From Enterobacteriaceae bacterium (GTDB lineage: Bacteria; Pseudomonadota; Gammaproteobacteria; Enterobacterales; Enterobacteriaceae), in the NCBI GenBank assembly GCA_031261005.1, contig JAISKF010000041.1:1-38759 (forward strand): DNA of 38,759 nt, written 5' to 3'. Position numbers and translations under genes: made by a program. The notes below the pieces were generated by a model. That model made no database searches and was not told the DNA's origin. It saw only the letters and a list, made by a program, of their open reading frames with translations. Below, in pieces: positions 15,879 to 25,822 of the stretch (position 1 is its first letter; each line of letters begins with the position of its first letter).

Positions 15879-17639
15879 ATGCCATTACAGCACCAATTCC
15901 AGGATGAAATGACGTTCATAAAATCAGCAATTCATGATTTTGCTGATACAAATCCTCAATTATCTCAATTTCTCATCGAGAAAGGGAAAGACCCAGACGT
16001 TGAACGTATGCTTGATGGATTGGCATATATGACTGCAACATTGAAGGCGAAACTCAAACAAGATTTCCCAAATTTGACTCAGGACGTGATCCAGTTACTC
16101 TGGTCGAATTATCTGCGCCCGGTCCCCAGTATAACCATGATTAATGCGGCGTCATTAAGCCATCGAACAAGCACTATACCGAAAGGAACTCAAGTCACAA
16201 CGTCTGCGTCAGATCAACCTGCTTGTATATTTCAGACATGCAGGGACTTAACCGTAACACCGGTAACGCTTGAATCAAGCCAGATAATTCGAGAGTCTTC
16301 TGATTCGCTATTATTGACATTCTCATTCAGTAATACACCTGAGTCGCTGGATTTAGAACAATTCAGTTTTTACCTTGGTCAGGATCCCTATATTGGCTCC
16401 CAGCTATACATGATGCTCACTCATTACGTCACGTCTGTAGCTGTCGTTATCAACAATGCAGAGCTACCGCTGGAAGCACCAACATTTAACCTGGTTGGGT
16501 TCGAACGTTCCGATGCGATGATCCCTTACCCTGAAAATACCAATACCGGCAATCGCCTTTTACAAGAATATTTCTGTTTTAACGAGGGTTTCCTTTTCTT
16601 ACGCATAGCCCATGAAAACAAAAATATTTTTCCCAAATCTTTAAAATATTCGACGTTCAGTCTAAAAATTAATTTTAGTCGCTCATTTCCACCATCACTG
16701 AAACTGCGCAACGATAGCATTCTGATTAACTGCGTTCCGGCGATCAATCTCTTTCACCATGATGGTGAACCCATCATTCTCCACGGACGCAAATCACAAT
16801 ACCCGATTGTCGCTAGCTATCAGTATCCTGAAAGATATGACATTTTTTCAATCGAGCACGTTGAAAGTGGTAATCGTCGTTCTGCTGCTCCTGATAATCA
16901 GCATAAATATACCTACGTTCCTTTTAACAGTTTTAAACACCAGATACAGCGGGAAAAAGGTTACCAAAGGCTCTACTACCAATCTAAGCAAACACAAGAC
17001 ATTGAAAATAAAAATATTACACATTGGCTATCGTTTGTCAGAAGTGACGAAGAGCGTTGGCAGCACAAAGATGAAATCATCTCTTTGCGGTTAATGTGTA
17101 CCAACAACGATATGCCTGCCCAGCTTCATATTGGTGAAATATCTCATATTACCGATAAGACACTTGCTGAAGTGGTCAGAGTGAAAAATATCACGCGCCC
17201 AACACTGCAACTATCACCGATATTAGACAACACATTATATTGGAAGGCTATTTCTAATCTGGCTCAGAATTACATGTCGTTACTCGATGTTGACATGCTT
17301 AAACAAACGTTAATAGGCTATAACTTTCCTGCTCAGCATAATCGTCAATCTGAAAAAAATGCGATTAAACAACTTAGCGGTATCCACAAAATGGAAACCA
17401 AACCCTCAGAACGGAAATTACCCGACGGATTAATCGTTCGGGGTTCTGAAACGTCTATTTATATGAAACAATCGATGTTCAATTCTGAAGGTGAGATGGT
17501 TTTGTTTGGCACCGTGTTGTCGCAATTTTTCTCACAAGTAGCCGCATTAAATTCTTACCACTTACTAACCATGATCAACATGGATAATCAGGAGCGATAT
17601 ACATGGCCAGTGAAAATCGGTCAGCACTCGCTGATATAG
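15879..17639 (+). CDS. tssF: TssF baseplate protein (T6SS-2)
   Basis: The 586-residue product matches TssF. It has the N-terminal FQDEMTFIKSAIHDFADTNP, DVERMLDGLAYMTATLK, then LLWSNYLRPVPS, and INCVPAINLFHHDGEPI in the middle. It has the same role as the T6SS-1 copy at 7885 but is clearly diverged from it. It overlaps tssG by 37 bases. The tssF-tssG overlap occurs in both loci and reflects a conserved coupling of the wedge subunits. Confidence 0.95.
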   Translation: MPLQHQFQDEMTFIKSAIHDFADTNPQLSQFLIEKGKDPDVERMLDGLAYMTATLKAKLKQDFPNLTQDVIQLLWSNYLRPVPSITMINAASLSHRTSTIPKGTQVTTSASDQPACIFQTCRDLTVTPVTLESSQIIRESSDSLLLTFSFSNTPESLDLEQFSFYLGQDPYIGSQLYMMLTHYVTSVAVVINNAELPLEAPTFNLVGFERSDAMIPYPENTNTGNRLLQEYFCFNEGFLFLRIAHENKNIFPKSLKYSTFSLKINFSRSFPPSLKLRNDSILINCVPAINLFHHDGEPIILHGRKSQYPIVASYQYPERYDIFSIEHVESGNRRSAAPDNQHKYTYVPFNSFKHQIQREKGYQRLYYQSKQTQDIENKNITHWLSFVRSDEERWQHKDEIISLRLMCTNNDMPAQLHIGEISHITDKTLAEVVRVKNITRPTLQLSPILDNTLYWKAISNLAQNYMSLLDVDMLKQTLIGYNFPAQHNRQSEKNAIKQLSGIHKMETKPSERKLPDGLIVRGSETSIYMKQSMFNSEGEMVLFGTVLSQFFSQVAALNSYHLLTMINMDNQERYTWPVKIGQHSLI

Positions 17640-18589
17640 TTCCTGAGAAATATGATTTCTATCAGCTCATTGAATTAATCTATAAAAATGCAGGAAAGCA
17701 GGATTATCTGGATAAAGAACTCTCTCCAGACGACGAACTGATTTATTTTTCTGCCAGCGGCTCGCTGGCGTTTCCTCATTCTGACCTGACGTCACTCCCG
17801 CAGAGTAACGATGGTCGTTTCCATCTTGCTATCAACTTTCTTGGTCTACAGGGTAGTCAGTCACCTTTACCGGGTTTCTATCTGGAACCGTTGGCGTGGG
17901 AGTATTCTCAAGACGAAGCGGGACTGAACCATTTTTTAGATCTCTTTAACCACCGGTATGCCACATTACTTCATCGTATCTGGCGGAAATATCGATACTA
18001 CATTTCGTTCAAAGATCGGGGCAGTGATCCCTTTTCTCAAAGAATGTATGCGTTGGTTGGTCTTGAAAATGCGGTCATTCGTGAAACGCTAAACGTCAAC
18101 CATACAAAAATGCTGGCCTATTCAGGGATGCTTTCTGGCACCTCACGTTCACCTGAAGTATTGAGCGGTATCATCGCTCATTGCTTTGACTTACCAGAGG
18201 TCAACATCAAGCCCCTGCAATCACGGATAGTCTCTATTCCAGAGGATCAGCAAACTGATTTAGGTCTGTCAAATTCACTGTTAGGCGATACGTTTGTTAT
18301 CGGTGACTACTTACACGATTGCAGCAGCAAATTTACGCTTTGCCTGAGTCATCTTCCGATTAAACGCTATCTTTCATTTTTACCCACTGGTGATAACTAC
18401 CAGCCTTTAAAAAATTTCGTTTCTTTCATTCTGCGTGACCAGTTTGCTTTCGATATCACCCTCTCTTTGGTTGACGAACAATTAACAGCGATGGATTTAA
18501 GTAACGACGTCACTTGTCTCCTGGGTTGGACCACCTTTATTGGTGAAATACCAGCCAATCCAAACGTAACTATTTGTGTGCGGGAATAA
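17603..18589 (+). CDS. tssG: TssG baseplate protein (T6SS-2)
   Basis: The 328-residue product matches TssG: DFYQLIELIYKNAG near the start, INFLGLQGSQSPLPGFYLEP, and LDLFNHRYATLLHRIWRKYR. The ATG at 17603 has AGGAGCG (17590-17596) upstream and lies within the end of tssF. The gene is shorter than the T6SS-1 TssG (328 against 365) but within the family range. The next gene starts 5 bases after its stop. Confidence 0.94.
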   Translation: MASENRSALADIVPEKYDFYQLIELIYKNAGKQDYLDKELSPDDELIYFSASGSLAFPHSDLTSLPQSNDGRFHLAINFLGLQGSQSPLPGFYLEPLAWEYSQDEAGLNHFLDLFNHRYATLLHRIWRKYRYYISFKDRGSDPFSQRMYALVGLENAVIRETLNVNHTKMLAYSGMLSGTSRSPEVLSGIIAHCFDLPEVNIKPLQSRIVSIPEDQQTDLGLSNSLLGDTFVIGDYLHDCSSKFTLCLSHLPIKRYLSFLPTGDNYQPLKNFVSFILRDQFAFDITLSLVDEQLTAMDLSNDVTCLLGWTTFIGEIPANPNVTICVRE

Positions 18590-18593
18590 TCAA

Positions 18594-19871
18594 ATGGAAA
18601 AGAATCAGCATACCTTATTACTTAAAGTCACCAATCCACAGCTTATGCAAAGTGGAAAAAAGAGTGAACACTATTTTTCAATCAACGGTGGGACCATTGG
18701 CAGTGCCGCAACCAATGACTGGGTTTTGCAAGACATCAATCTGAATGTGGCAGAATCTCAGGCTCGTCTAGATTACCAGGATGGTGCATTCTTCATCTCC
18801 CTATCCGGTGGTAAGACCATATATATTAATGGCTCAGAAATTGGCTCTCATCAGCGTGTCAAGTTGCAGTATGGCGATAAAGCGCAGATCGGTAAACTGA
18901 ACGTCAACATTCATACGGGTTCAAATCCTGAGGCGTTTATCGATATATTAAATACGCAGCCAACCGATATTATTCACCACAGAGATAACCCGTTGGAAGC
19001 GCTATTAAGCAGTCATCCCGCAACGCAATCACAGCACTCAGTTGAAGAAGTCCAGGATAACGTCATTATTGATCCTCTTAAGGCAATTGATGCTGACTCA
19101 CTGAGTTCAGTCAGTCATTTTCATGATACTGACGCACCGTTACCCGCTTCCGCACCCCAACCACAACGCTATGATTATAATCTCAAACAAGAAACTACCG
19201 GGCTAAATACCGGGTTTCTGGATATGAAGACTTATGGAAATAATGGTGATAATCGCTTGGCAGGAAACTCATTTCCGCCTGAGATGTATCTTGCCATTGC
19301 TCCGCTTCTACGCGGGCTTGGCGTAAGCCTTGATATTGAGAATACGGATGAGGCAAACGTCATCTTGGAAGAGCTTGGGCAAACCATTCGTGCATCAATT
19401 GATGGGTTACTCAAACTTCAAAAATCTAAAAACATTCTGAACCATAAGAACCTTCGTGCCATTGAAGATAATCCGTTGCGCCTGAACCAAAACTATGAAG
19501 ACACCATCGCCAGTTTGTTCTCCTCAACGACCTGTTCGGTACACTTATCAGCCCCTGTAGCCGTGGCTGAAAGTCTGGACAATATTCAGCTCCACAACAT
19601 GGCAAGCCATACCGCCACGCAGTATGCCCTGTCAGCCATGCTTGATGCTTTCTCTCCAGAACAATTGCTTAGCCGATTTGCGCGTTACCGACATAGTCCT
19701 CATCGTCATGAGATGGATGGAAACTGGAGCTGGCAAATGTTTTGTAGTTACTACAGGGAACTGTCTTCTAACCGCCAAACGGGATTTGAAAAGTTGTTCT
19801 GGGAACACTACGAACAAGAATATGACAGACAAGTCCGCAAACTAAATCTGGAGCGTGAAAATCATGCCTAG
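18594..19871 (+). CDS. vasC: FHA-domain T6SS protein (VasC/TagH type)
   Basis: The 425-residue product has an N-terminal forkhead-associated domain at about residues 25-95 (GGTIGSAATNDWVLQD, then YINGSEIGSHQRVKLQYGDKAQIG), a variable linker, and a C-terminal T6SS-FHA domain (LLSRFARYRHSP, WQMFCSYYRELS, FEKLFWEHYEQEYDRQVR). FHA domains bind phosphothreonine, and such proteins regulate or stabilise T6SS assembly. No PppA/PpkA phosphatase-kinase pair is seen here, so any phospho-control would be supplied elsewhere. An open frame extends to a GTG at 18576, but the ATG at 18594 is the likelier start. Confidence 0.9.
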   Translation: MEKNQHTLLLKVTNPQLMQSGKKSEHYFSINGGTIGSAATNDWVLQDINLNVAESQARLDYQDGAFFISLSGGKTIYINGSEIGSHQRVKLQYGDKAQIGKLNVNIHTGSNPEAFIDILNTQPTDIIHHRDNPLEALLSSHPATQSQHSVEEVQDNVIIDPLKAIDADSLSSVSHFHDTDAPLPASAPQPQRYDYNLKQETTGLNTGFLDMKTYGNNGDNRLAGNSFPPEMYLAIAPLLRGLGVSLDIENTDEANVILEELGQTIRASIDGLLKLQKSKNILNHKNLRAIEDNPLRLNQNYEDTIASLFSSTTCSVHLSAPVAVAESLDNIQLHNMASHTATQYALSAMLDAFSPEQLLSRFARYRHSPHRHEMDGNWSWQMFCSYYRELSSNRQTGFEKLFWEHYEQEYDRQVRKLNLERENHA

Positions 19872-20400
19872 TATCCACCGCTATCTGTTACCCCTGTTTT
19901 TTATGGCGATGGTAACGTTATTAAGTGGTTGTGAAACAACACAGAAAATTGTGGAAGTCATTAAGGATCCGAATGTCCCGGTGGGTTATCCATCGAAAAA
20001 TCCCTCGGAAATTTCACTGACTCTGGTATCAGAACCCGATATGAATCCAAACCAGAGCGGTGAAGCCACGCCAATAGAATTGCAGGTTGTTTATCTCAAT
20101 GACGATTCTAAGTTTTTATCCATTGATTATGACCAAATATTAGACGATGGTCCTGAAAAAGCATTAGGCAAAAATTATGTCAACCATCAAGACTACAGCC
20201 TGCTACCCGGTCAGTTTAAATCACTGCCGCCCATAAAACTTGACGCCCAAACGCGATTCATCGGTGTTATCGCCCACTATTCCTTTATTGATGATTCGCA
20301 GTGGTACGACATTACCGACGTCGAAAGTGTGGGTAAAAAAGAAAACATCATGATCCATGTCCGTGCCGATCTGGTTGAAATTAGAAAGGAAGATAAATAA
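19864..20400 (+). CDS. tssJ: TssJ outer-membrane lipoprotein (T6SS-2)
   Basis: The 178-residue product has a signal peptide ending in lipobox LLSGC, lipidated at Cys23, followed by the TssJ fold with PSEISLTLVSEPDMNPN and the Q-V-V-Y-L pattern. It anchors TssM to the outer membrane. The ATG at 19864 overlaps the end of the FHA gene by 8 bases and has GGAG 11 bases upstream; a GTG at 19855 is possible but too close to that site. Unlike the T6SS-1 copy it is intact. It could in principle serve both systems, although TssJ-TssM pairs are usually specific. Confidence 0.92.
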   Translation: MPSIHRYLLPLFFMAMVTLLSGCETTQKIVEVIKDPNVPVGYPSKNPSEISLTLVSEPDMNPNQSGEATPIELQVVYLNDDSKFLSIDYDQILDDGPEKALGKNYVNHQDYSLLPGQFKSLPPIKLDAQTRFIGVIAHYSFIDDSQWYDITDVESVGKKENIMIHVRADLVEIRKEDK

Positions 20401-21743
20401 TGGGAACACAAAGTAACGTTGTCTGGTTGAATGGACTCATCGGCCCTCAACATTTTCAGCAACAGCAACGGTATCACGAGTACCTGTCAAGCCATCAGCT
20501 CAACATGCTGAACTGTTATTTTTATGGATTTAACCATTTAGAAATAAACCGGGAGTATTTACGTTTAGGCCGAATTGGTCTCTCGTCCGCTGAAGGAACT
20601 ATGCCGGATGGCACCTTATTTGAGTTGCCGTATCAGGACAAATCGCCTGAGCCGTTAGATATTATTCAAATAAACGATGCGTCCAGCCGGATCATTTATC
20701 TGGCCTTACCTATTCGCAATTTTTCTATCGCTAATATTGATACAGCCCAGGAATTAAAAACGGGTAGTACGCGTTTTGTTCAGGGTAGTAATGATGTTCG
20801 GGATGTATTTGGTCGTAATGGCAGCGTCAGCACAATACCCGTCGCCATGCTTGCCCCAAAACTGATTCAAGGTTCAGAGGATCTTAGCGCCTACACAACG
20901 CTACCGGTTTGTTGTATCAAAGAACGAAATCCAGACGGTACGTTAATACTCGATGAAACGTTTATTCCAACATGTAATTCACTCACCACAGTGCCTTACT
21001 TGTATGACTTTCTTCGTGAAGTTGCGGGCTTAATTACCGAAAGAGCCAAACAGCTTTCAAGTCGTATTAGTGCTCCCGGTCAGCAAGGCGTTGCAGACGT
21101 TGCCGAGTTTATGATGCTTCAGTTGTTTAATCGTATGCAGCCTATCTTTATCCATCTGGCAAAACGCAGTGCCGTTCATCCTGAGGATTTGTACCGTCAG
21201 TTAGTCTCACTGTGTGGTGAACTGATGACATTTACCGATGAATCCCGCGTTGCACCGATCTTCGCTCATTATGACCATGACAATTTATCATCCACATTCC
21301 ATGAATTAATGATGATAACTCGCCGTGCACTCAGCATTGTCCTAACGCCAAGAGCTGTCTCAATTCAATTGACCAAACGGTCACACGGTATTTCTGACGG
21401 CGTGATTCATGATAAACAACTGCTGACGACCTCTGATTTTATCATTGCGGTGAAAGCGCGTGTGCCGCAGGACCAACTGTTCCGCCAGTTTGTTCAACAA
21501 ACTAAAATTTCATCACCAAACAAAATCCGCGATCTCGTCAGCGTCCAGATTCAGGGTGTACCTCTTATCCCATTGAGTGCTGCACCAGCACAGCTACCAC
21601 ACCATTCAGGCTACACCTATTTCCAATTAGATACACAGGCTCCGGCATGGGCTGACATCGTGACTAATAGCGCTATTGCGTTCCATGTATCAGGCAATTT
21701 CCCTGAATTGGATATGCAGTTTTGGGCAATCAGGGGCAAATGA
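20400..21743 (+). CDS. tssK: TssK baseplate-membrane complex adaptor
   Basis: The 447-residue product is a full-length TssK/VasE. It opens with VVWLNGLIGPQHFQQQQRYH, the most conserved TssK segment, and includes LPLSAAPAQLPHHSGYTYFQLD near the end. TssK trimers connect the TssF-TssG wedge to TssL and TssM. The start shares a base with the tssJ stop (TAATG). The end overlaps tssL by 4 bases (ATGA). Confidence 0.95.
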   Translation: MGTQSNVVWLNGLIGPQHFQQQQRYHEYLSSHQLNMLNCYFYGFNHLEINREYLRLGRIGLSSAEGTMPDGTLFELPYQDKSPEPLDIIQINDASSRIIYLALPIRNFSIANIDTAQELKTGSTRFVQGSNDVRDVFGRNGSVSTIPVAMLAPKLIQGSEDLSAYTTLPVCCIKERNPDGTLILDETFIPTCNSLTTVPYLYDFLREVAGLITERAKQLSSRISAPGQQGVADVAEFMMLQLFNRMQPIFIHLAKRSAVHPEDLYRQLVSLCGELMTFTDESRVAPIFAHYDHDNLSSTFHELMMITRRALSIVLTPRAVSIQLTKRSHGISDGVIHDKQLLTTSDFIIAVKARVPQDQLFRQFVQQTKISSPNKIRDLVSVQIQGVPLIPLSAAPAQLPHHSGYTYFQLDTQAPAWADIVTNSAIAFHVSGNFPELDMQFWAIRGK

Positions 21744-22468
21744 TGGCGAATGAAAATATGAATCAGCACGCCTTTGCCCTGCGAGGGAATAGTGTAAATC
21801 CGATGGTTGATGCCGCTACACCGCTATTAGGTATGGTGCAACGGCTTCGTGATATTACCCATCTCGATAATGCAGAATCACTATATCGACAAGTCGTCAA
21901 CGACATGAGTGCAATTGAGCAAATATTACAGTCTCACGGGTATGAAAATAGCCAGATCGTCTCATTTCGTTACATTCTCTGTACGTTTATTGATGAAATT
22001 GCCATGCAACACCCCTGGGATAACAAAAACACCTGGGGCAATCAATCGCTGTTAGTCAAATTCCATAATGAAGCCTGGGGGGGAGAACGCGCTTATCTTT
22101 TACTGGAGCGTCTTCAGGCTGAACCTAAGCGGTACAAGGACTTATTGGAGTTTATCTATATCTGTTTCTGCTTAGGGTTTCGCGGTCGTTACAAAGTTAT
22201 TGAAGGAAACAGTGAAGAATTCAACCGTATTTTCCGCCGCTTGCATGGTCAGATAATGGTTTTAAGAGAAGACGAAAATGCTGGCGGTACGCTGTTTCAT
22301 CAAGGCAAATCAATAACAAGCAAGTATTCACTCAGTCATCGCCTTTCCATTAAGCGCATGTCTGTCTGGCTGGCTGCTGGTTTGTGCGTTGTATACGCTT
22401 TCTATCAATTTAAGCTGCACAGTCAGAGCATGGACATTCTTGCGCAACTGAACAAGTTATTGCACTAA
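21740..22468 (+). CDS. tssL: TssL/DotU inner-membrane protein
   Basis: The 242-residue product matches the DotU family. It has the cytoplasmic hook with RYILCTFIDEIAMQHPW and LLVKFHNEAWGG, a CFCLGFRGRYKV segment, and a single C-terminal membrane segment at about residues 206-224. TssL sits in the inner membrane with TssM and docks TssK. No OmpA-like peptidoglycan-binding domain is fused. The open frame reaches a TTG at 21722, but the ATG at 21740, preceded by CAGGGGC, is the better start. Confidence 0.94.
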   Translation: MMANENMNQHAFALRGNSVNPMVDAATPLLGMVQRLRDITHLDNAESLYRQVVNDMSAIEQILQSHGYENSQIVSFRYILCTFIDEIAMQHPWDNKNTWGNQSLLVKFHNEAWGGERAYLLLERLQAEPKRYKDLLEFIYICFCLGFRGRYKVIEGNSEEFNRIFRRLHGQIMVLREDENAGGTLFHQGKSITSKYSLSHRLSIKRMSVWLAAGLCVVYAFYQFKLHSQSMDILAQLNKLLH

Positions 22469-22481
22469 TAAGGACTTTAAG

Positions 22482-25115
22482 ATGATCAGAATAGACATCC
22501 CTAAACTGGTTGCCCGGTTTAACCCTATCAGTAAACAAATTCTGGAAACCACGGCATCCACTTGTGTGAGTCAACAAGAGTCCGAAATTACCGTTGCCCA
22601 TTATCTACTTGAATGTCTAAATACCCCGTTATGCGATATACGGGCTATTTTTGACAAAGCTAACCTGAGTTACGACGCAGTAAAAAAAGGTCTTGAAAAT
22701 AACACCTACCGACAAGGTAAGCGCGATGATACGCCTGCATTTTCACCGCTGCTGATTGAATGGTTCAAAGATGCACTTTTGCTCTCAACAGCGGAACTTA
22801 ACCAGTCAACTATCCGAACGGGTACGCTGCTATTGGCTCTTTTGGACAATCCCGCTCGTTATCTTTCCACCGAGACGGTTAAACAGCTACAGGTCATCAA
22901 CGTTGAGCTGGTAAAAAATCAGTTTACCGTATGGACTCAAGGCTCAGCAGAAAATGAACGGATCTCCGAGGACCAGGAAAACAGTAAATACCCCGCCAAT
23001 ACGGATCCCTCGCTACTTAACCGCTATGCCGCGAATATTACCGCTCAAGCCAGAGAGGGAAAACTGGATCCGGTGCTTTGCCGGGATGAAGAGATTGATC
23101 TGATGATCGATATTCTCTGTCGCCGACGTAAAAACAATCCCATTGTCGTCGGCGAAGCGGGAGTAGGCAAAAGCGCACTGATTGAAGGATTGGCATTACG
23201 CATTATTAACGGTGACGTTCCCGATAAGTTACGTGGGACTGAACTGATGAACCTCGATCTGGGTGCTTTACAGGCTGGCGCCTCTGTAAAAGGCGAGTTT
23301 GAAAAACGCTTTAAAGGCGTTATGGCTGAAGTGATGGGATCGCCAACGCCCATTATTCTGTTTATTGATGAAGCGCATACTGTGATCGGTGCAGGAAACA
23401 ATGCGGGTGGTCTGGATATTTCTAATCTTCTCAAGCCTGCGCTTGCCAGAGGGGAACTTAAAACCATCGCGGCAACAACCTGGAGTGAATACAAAAAATA
23501 CTTTGAAAAAGATGCCGCCTTATCCCGGCGCTTTCAGTTAGTCAAAGTCAATGAGCCCAGCGCACAGGAAGCCATCGTCATTATGCGCGGTCTGCGACAT
23601 CTCTATGAAAAATCACATAGCGTTCTGATCGACGACGATGCACTTCAGGCTGCCGCTTTGCTCAGCGACCGCTATCTATCTGGCCGCCAGTTACCGGATA
23701 AAGCCATCGATGTTCTGGATACGGCCTGCGCCAGGGTAGCCATTAACCTGACCTCGCCGCCTCGCCGGATTTCAGCTTTAAAAAATACACTCCACCAGTT
23801 GCAGGCAGAATCAACCCTGCTTGAACGGGAGCACCGTCTGGGACTGAATGACTTCACAGAAAGATTGGCTTCGCTGGAAGCAATGCAAGGTGACGCGCAA
23901 TCTGAGTTAACGCAAATTGATACACAATGGCAGCAGCAGCAAACACTGGTTCATCAAATCATTGCCCTGCGTACCGAGCTATTAACGCAAACTGACGTTC
24001 AACATTCGGCTGAGGATACTGAAGTACCAGAACAGGCTGATGAACAATCAGCAACCCTGACTAAGCTCGCAGTATTAACCGATGAGCTAAACGCGTTGCA
24101 AAAACAAGATATTCTCGTATCACCGCACGTAAACAAAACGCAGATCGCCAGCGTGATTGCTGAATGGACCGGCGTTCCCTTAAATCAAATATCTCAGGAT
24201 GAGCTGAAAGTGGTGACTCAACTTCCAGACTACCTGAATAAATCGATTAAAGGTCAGGACCTCGCTATCGCTCATCTTCACCGGCATCTGTTAACGTCAA
24301 GAGCCGATCTTCGCAGACCGGGCCGCCCGTTGGGTGCGTTCCTGCTTGTGGGCCCATCAGGGGTGGGTAAGACTGAAACCGTTTTACAAATTGCAGACCT
24401 GTTGTTTGGCGGTCGCCAATACCTGACCACGATTAATATGTCGGAATTTCAGGAAAAGCATACTGTCTCGCGCTTAATAGGTTCACCTCCGGGCTATGTT
24501 GGCTATGGGGAAGGGGGAGTATTAACTGAAGCTATTCGCCAAAAACCTTACTCTGTTGTCTTACTCGATGAAGTTGAAAAAGCGCATCCAGATGTACTCA
24601 ACCTGTTCTATCAAGCCTTCGATAAAGGTGAACTGGCGGACGGTGAAGGTCGCATCATTGATTGCAAAAACATCGTCTTCTTTCTGACATCCAACCTCGG
24701 CTATCAGACCATCGTCAACTACGCCGAGCAGCCAGATGCCATTATTGATCACCTTTATCAAGAGCTGGCTGACTTCTTTAAACCTGCGCTATTGGCCCGA
24801 ATGGAAGTTATTCCCTACTTGCCGCTGTCCCCAGATACGTTGAAATCTATCATCACCGATAAGTTATTGAGCCTGGATAAAATATTGCGCCAACGCTTCA
24901 GCGCGGAGGTGGTTTTCACTGACGATGTAGCCAGTGAAATCCTGTCCCGTTCAACACGTACTGAGAACGGTGCCCGAATGCTGGAATCGATCATTGATGG
25001 AGCCCTGCTGCCACCGGTATCTCTGCTTCTGCTCAATAAGCTCTCTGCGGGTGAACCTATTTCGACAATCAATTTCACCGTGGCAGATAACCAATTTATT
25101 GCCAGGGTAGAGTAA
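22482..25115 (+). CDS. tssH: TssH/ClpV AAA+ sheath-recycling ATPase
   Basis: The 877-residue product has the ClpV layout: an N-terminal ClpN domain that binds TssC, a first ATPase with Walker A GEAGVGKS at residues 224-231 and Walker B LFIDEAH near 295, a coiled-coil middle region about 430-560, and a second ATPase with Walker A GPSGVGKT at 624-631 and VVLLDEVEKAHP near 695. All these catalytic motifs are intact. ClpV disassembles contracted sheaths. It lies 13 bases after tssL with AGGA upstream. In V. cholerae the next gene is the activator vasH; here it is absent. Confidence 0.97.
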   Translation: MIRIDIPKLVARFNPISKQILETTASTCVSQQESEITVAHYLLECLNTPLCDIRAIFDKANLSYDAVKKGLENNTYRQGKRDDTPAFSPLLIEWFKDALLLSTAELNQSTIRTGTLLLALLDNPARYLSTETVKQLQVINVELVKNQFTVWTQGSAENERISEDQENSKYPANTDPSLLNRYAANITAQAREGKLDPVLCRDEEIDLMIDILCRRRKNNPIVVGEAGVGKSALIEGLALRIINGDVPDKLRGTELMNLDLGALQAGASVKGEFEKRFKGVMAEVMGSPTPIILFIDEAHTVIGAGNNAGGLDISNLLKPALARGELKTIAATTWSEYKKYFEKDAALSRRFQLVKVNEPSAQEAIVIMRGLRHLYEKSHSVLIDDDALQAAALLSDRYLSGRQLPDKAIDVLDTACARVAINLTSPPRRISALKNTLHQLQAESTLLEREHRLGLNDFTERLASLEAMQGDAQSELTQIDTQWQQQQTLVHQIIALRTELLTQTDVQHSAEDTEVPEQADEQSATLTKLAVLTDELNALQKQDILVSPHVNKTQIASVIAEWTGVPLNQISQDELKVVTQLPDYLNKSIKGQDLAIAHLHRHLLTSRADLRRPGRPLGAFLLVGPSGVGKTETVLQIADLLFGGRQYLTTINMSEFQEKHTVSRLIGSPPGYVGYGEGGVLTEAIRQKPYSVVLLDEVEKAHPDVLNLFYQAFDKGELADGEGRIIDCKNIVFFLTSNLGYQTIVNYAEQPDAIIDHLYQELADFFKPALLARMEVIPYLPLSPDTLKSIITDKLLSLDKILRQRFSAEVVFTDDVASEILSRSTRTENGARMLESIIDGALLPPVSLLLLNKLSAGEPISTINFTVADNQFIARVE

Positions 25116-25144
25116 CTCATGATGACCAGTAAGGAACGACGCGG

Positions 25145-25807
25145 ATGAAAAACAGATCGGGTAGTGTGATCATCATGTTAATGAGCCTATGGGTAAGTTT
25201 TGCATTTGCCGCACCGGATGATGCGGCAAAACTTAAGTTATTGACTGAGTGTGCCAACGACGCTTCCGTCTTTAGTCGTCTTGATTGTTATGACCGCATT
25301 CTTCGTGCGAACGTACCCATTTCGCCGGTGACGGCGACCAAGATGAAACATGTCCCCGCATGGGAATGGGCTTATGAACTGGAAAAAAAACGCACGGATA
25401 CTAATGAAACAGAATTTTTGTCCAGTCATAGTGGTGGGGATAACCCTAACGTATTGATAACGACCCCGGCACTGGGTCGCCAGCCTCCCCGACCCGTGTT
25501 GCTCTTCAGTTGTATTGACAACATCACCCGGATACAGGTGATGTTGGTTGATCCGGTTCGTTCGGGCAACGGCAACATCACGCTAAAAACCAACAGCGGT
25601 GCAATCAAAACGCAGTGGTTTATCCGTGATAACGGCTATGTGCTTGAAAGCAGCCGAGGCTTACCCGGCATACAAGAAATTCAACAACTGATTCATGCAG
25701 AAAAGCTGACTCTGGGATCTGACGATCCGGTCCTGAACGGACTTGTCTTCAATTTATCGACTTTACCCCAGGCCATCGCTCCATTGCGATCGGCTTGTCA
25801 TTGGTAA
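25145..25807 (+). CDS. vasI: VasI/EvfG-type T6SS accessory protein
   Basis: The 220-residue product has a Sec signal peptide with probable cleavage after AFA (residue 22), so it is periplasmic or exported. The mature part begins with the VasI signature ECANDASVFSRLDCYDRIL containing Cys36 and Cys48; another pair may come from LFSCIDN and the C-terminal ACHW. VasI is coded beside tssA in the V. cholerae vas cluster and its role is not settled. It is translated with AAGGA upstream and ends 15 bases before tssA. Confidence 0.85.
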   Translation: MKNRSGSVIIMLMSLWVSFAFAAPDDAAKLKLLTECANDASVFSRLDCYDRILRANVPISPVTATKMKHVPAWEWAYELEKKRTDTNETEFLSSHSGGDNPNVLITTPALGRQPPRPVLLFSCIDNITRIQVMLVDPVRSGNGNITLKTNSGAIKTQWFIRDNGYVLESSRGLPGIQEIQQLIHAEKLTLGSDDPVLNGLVFNLSTLPQAIAPLRSACHW

Positions 25808-25822
25808 TATGGCAGGATGTGA

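Noticed and set aside
23045..23494. 149-aa minus-strand ORF inside tssH
   Set aside because: It is antisense to the first ATPase domain with intact Walker motifs, so it is not a gene.
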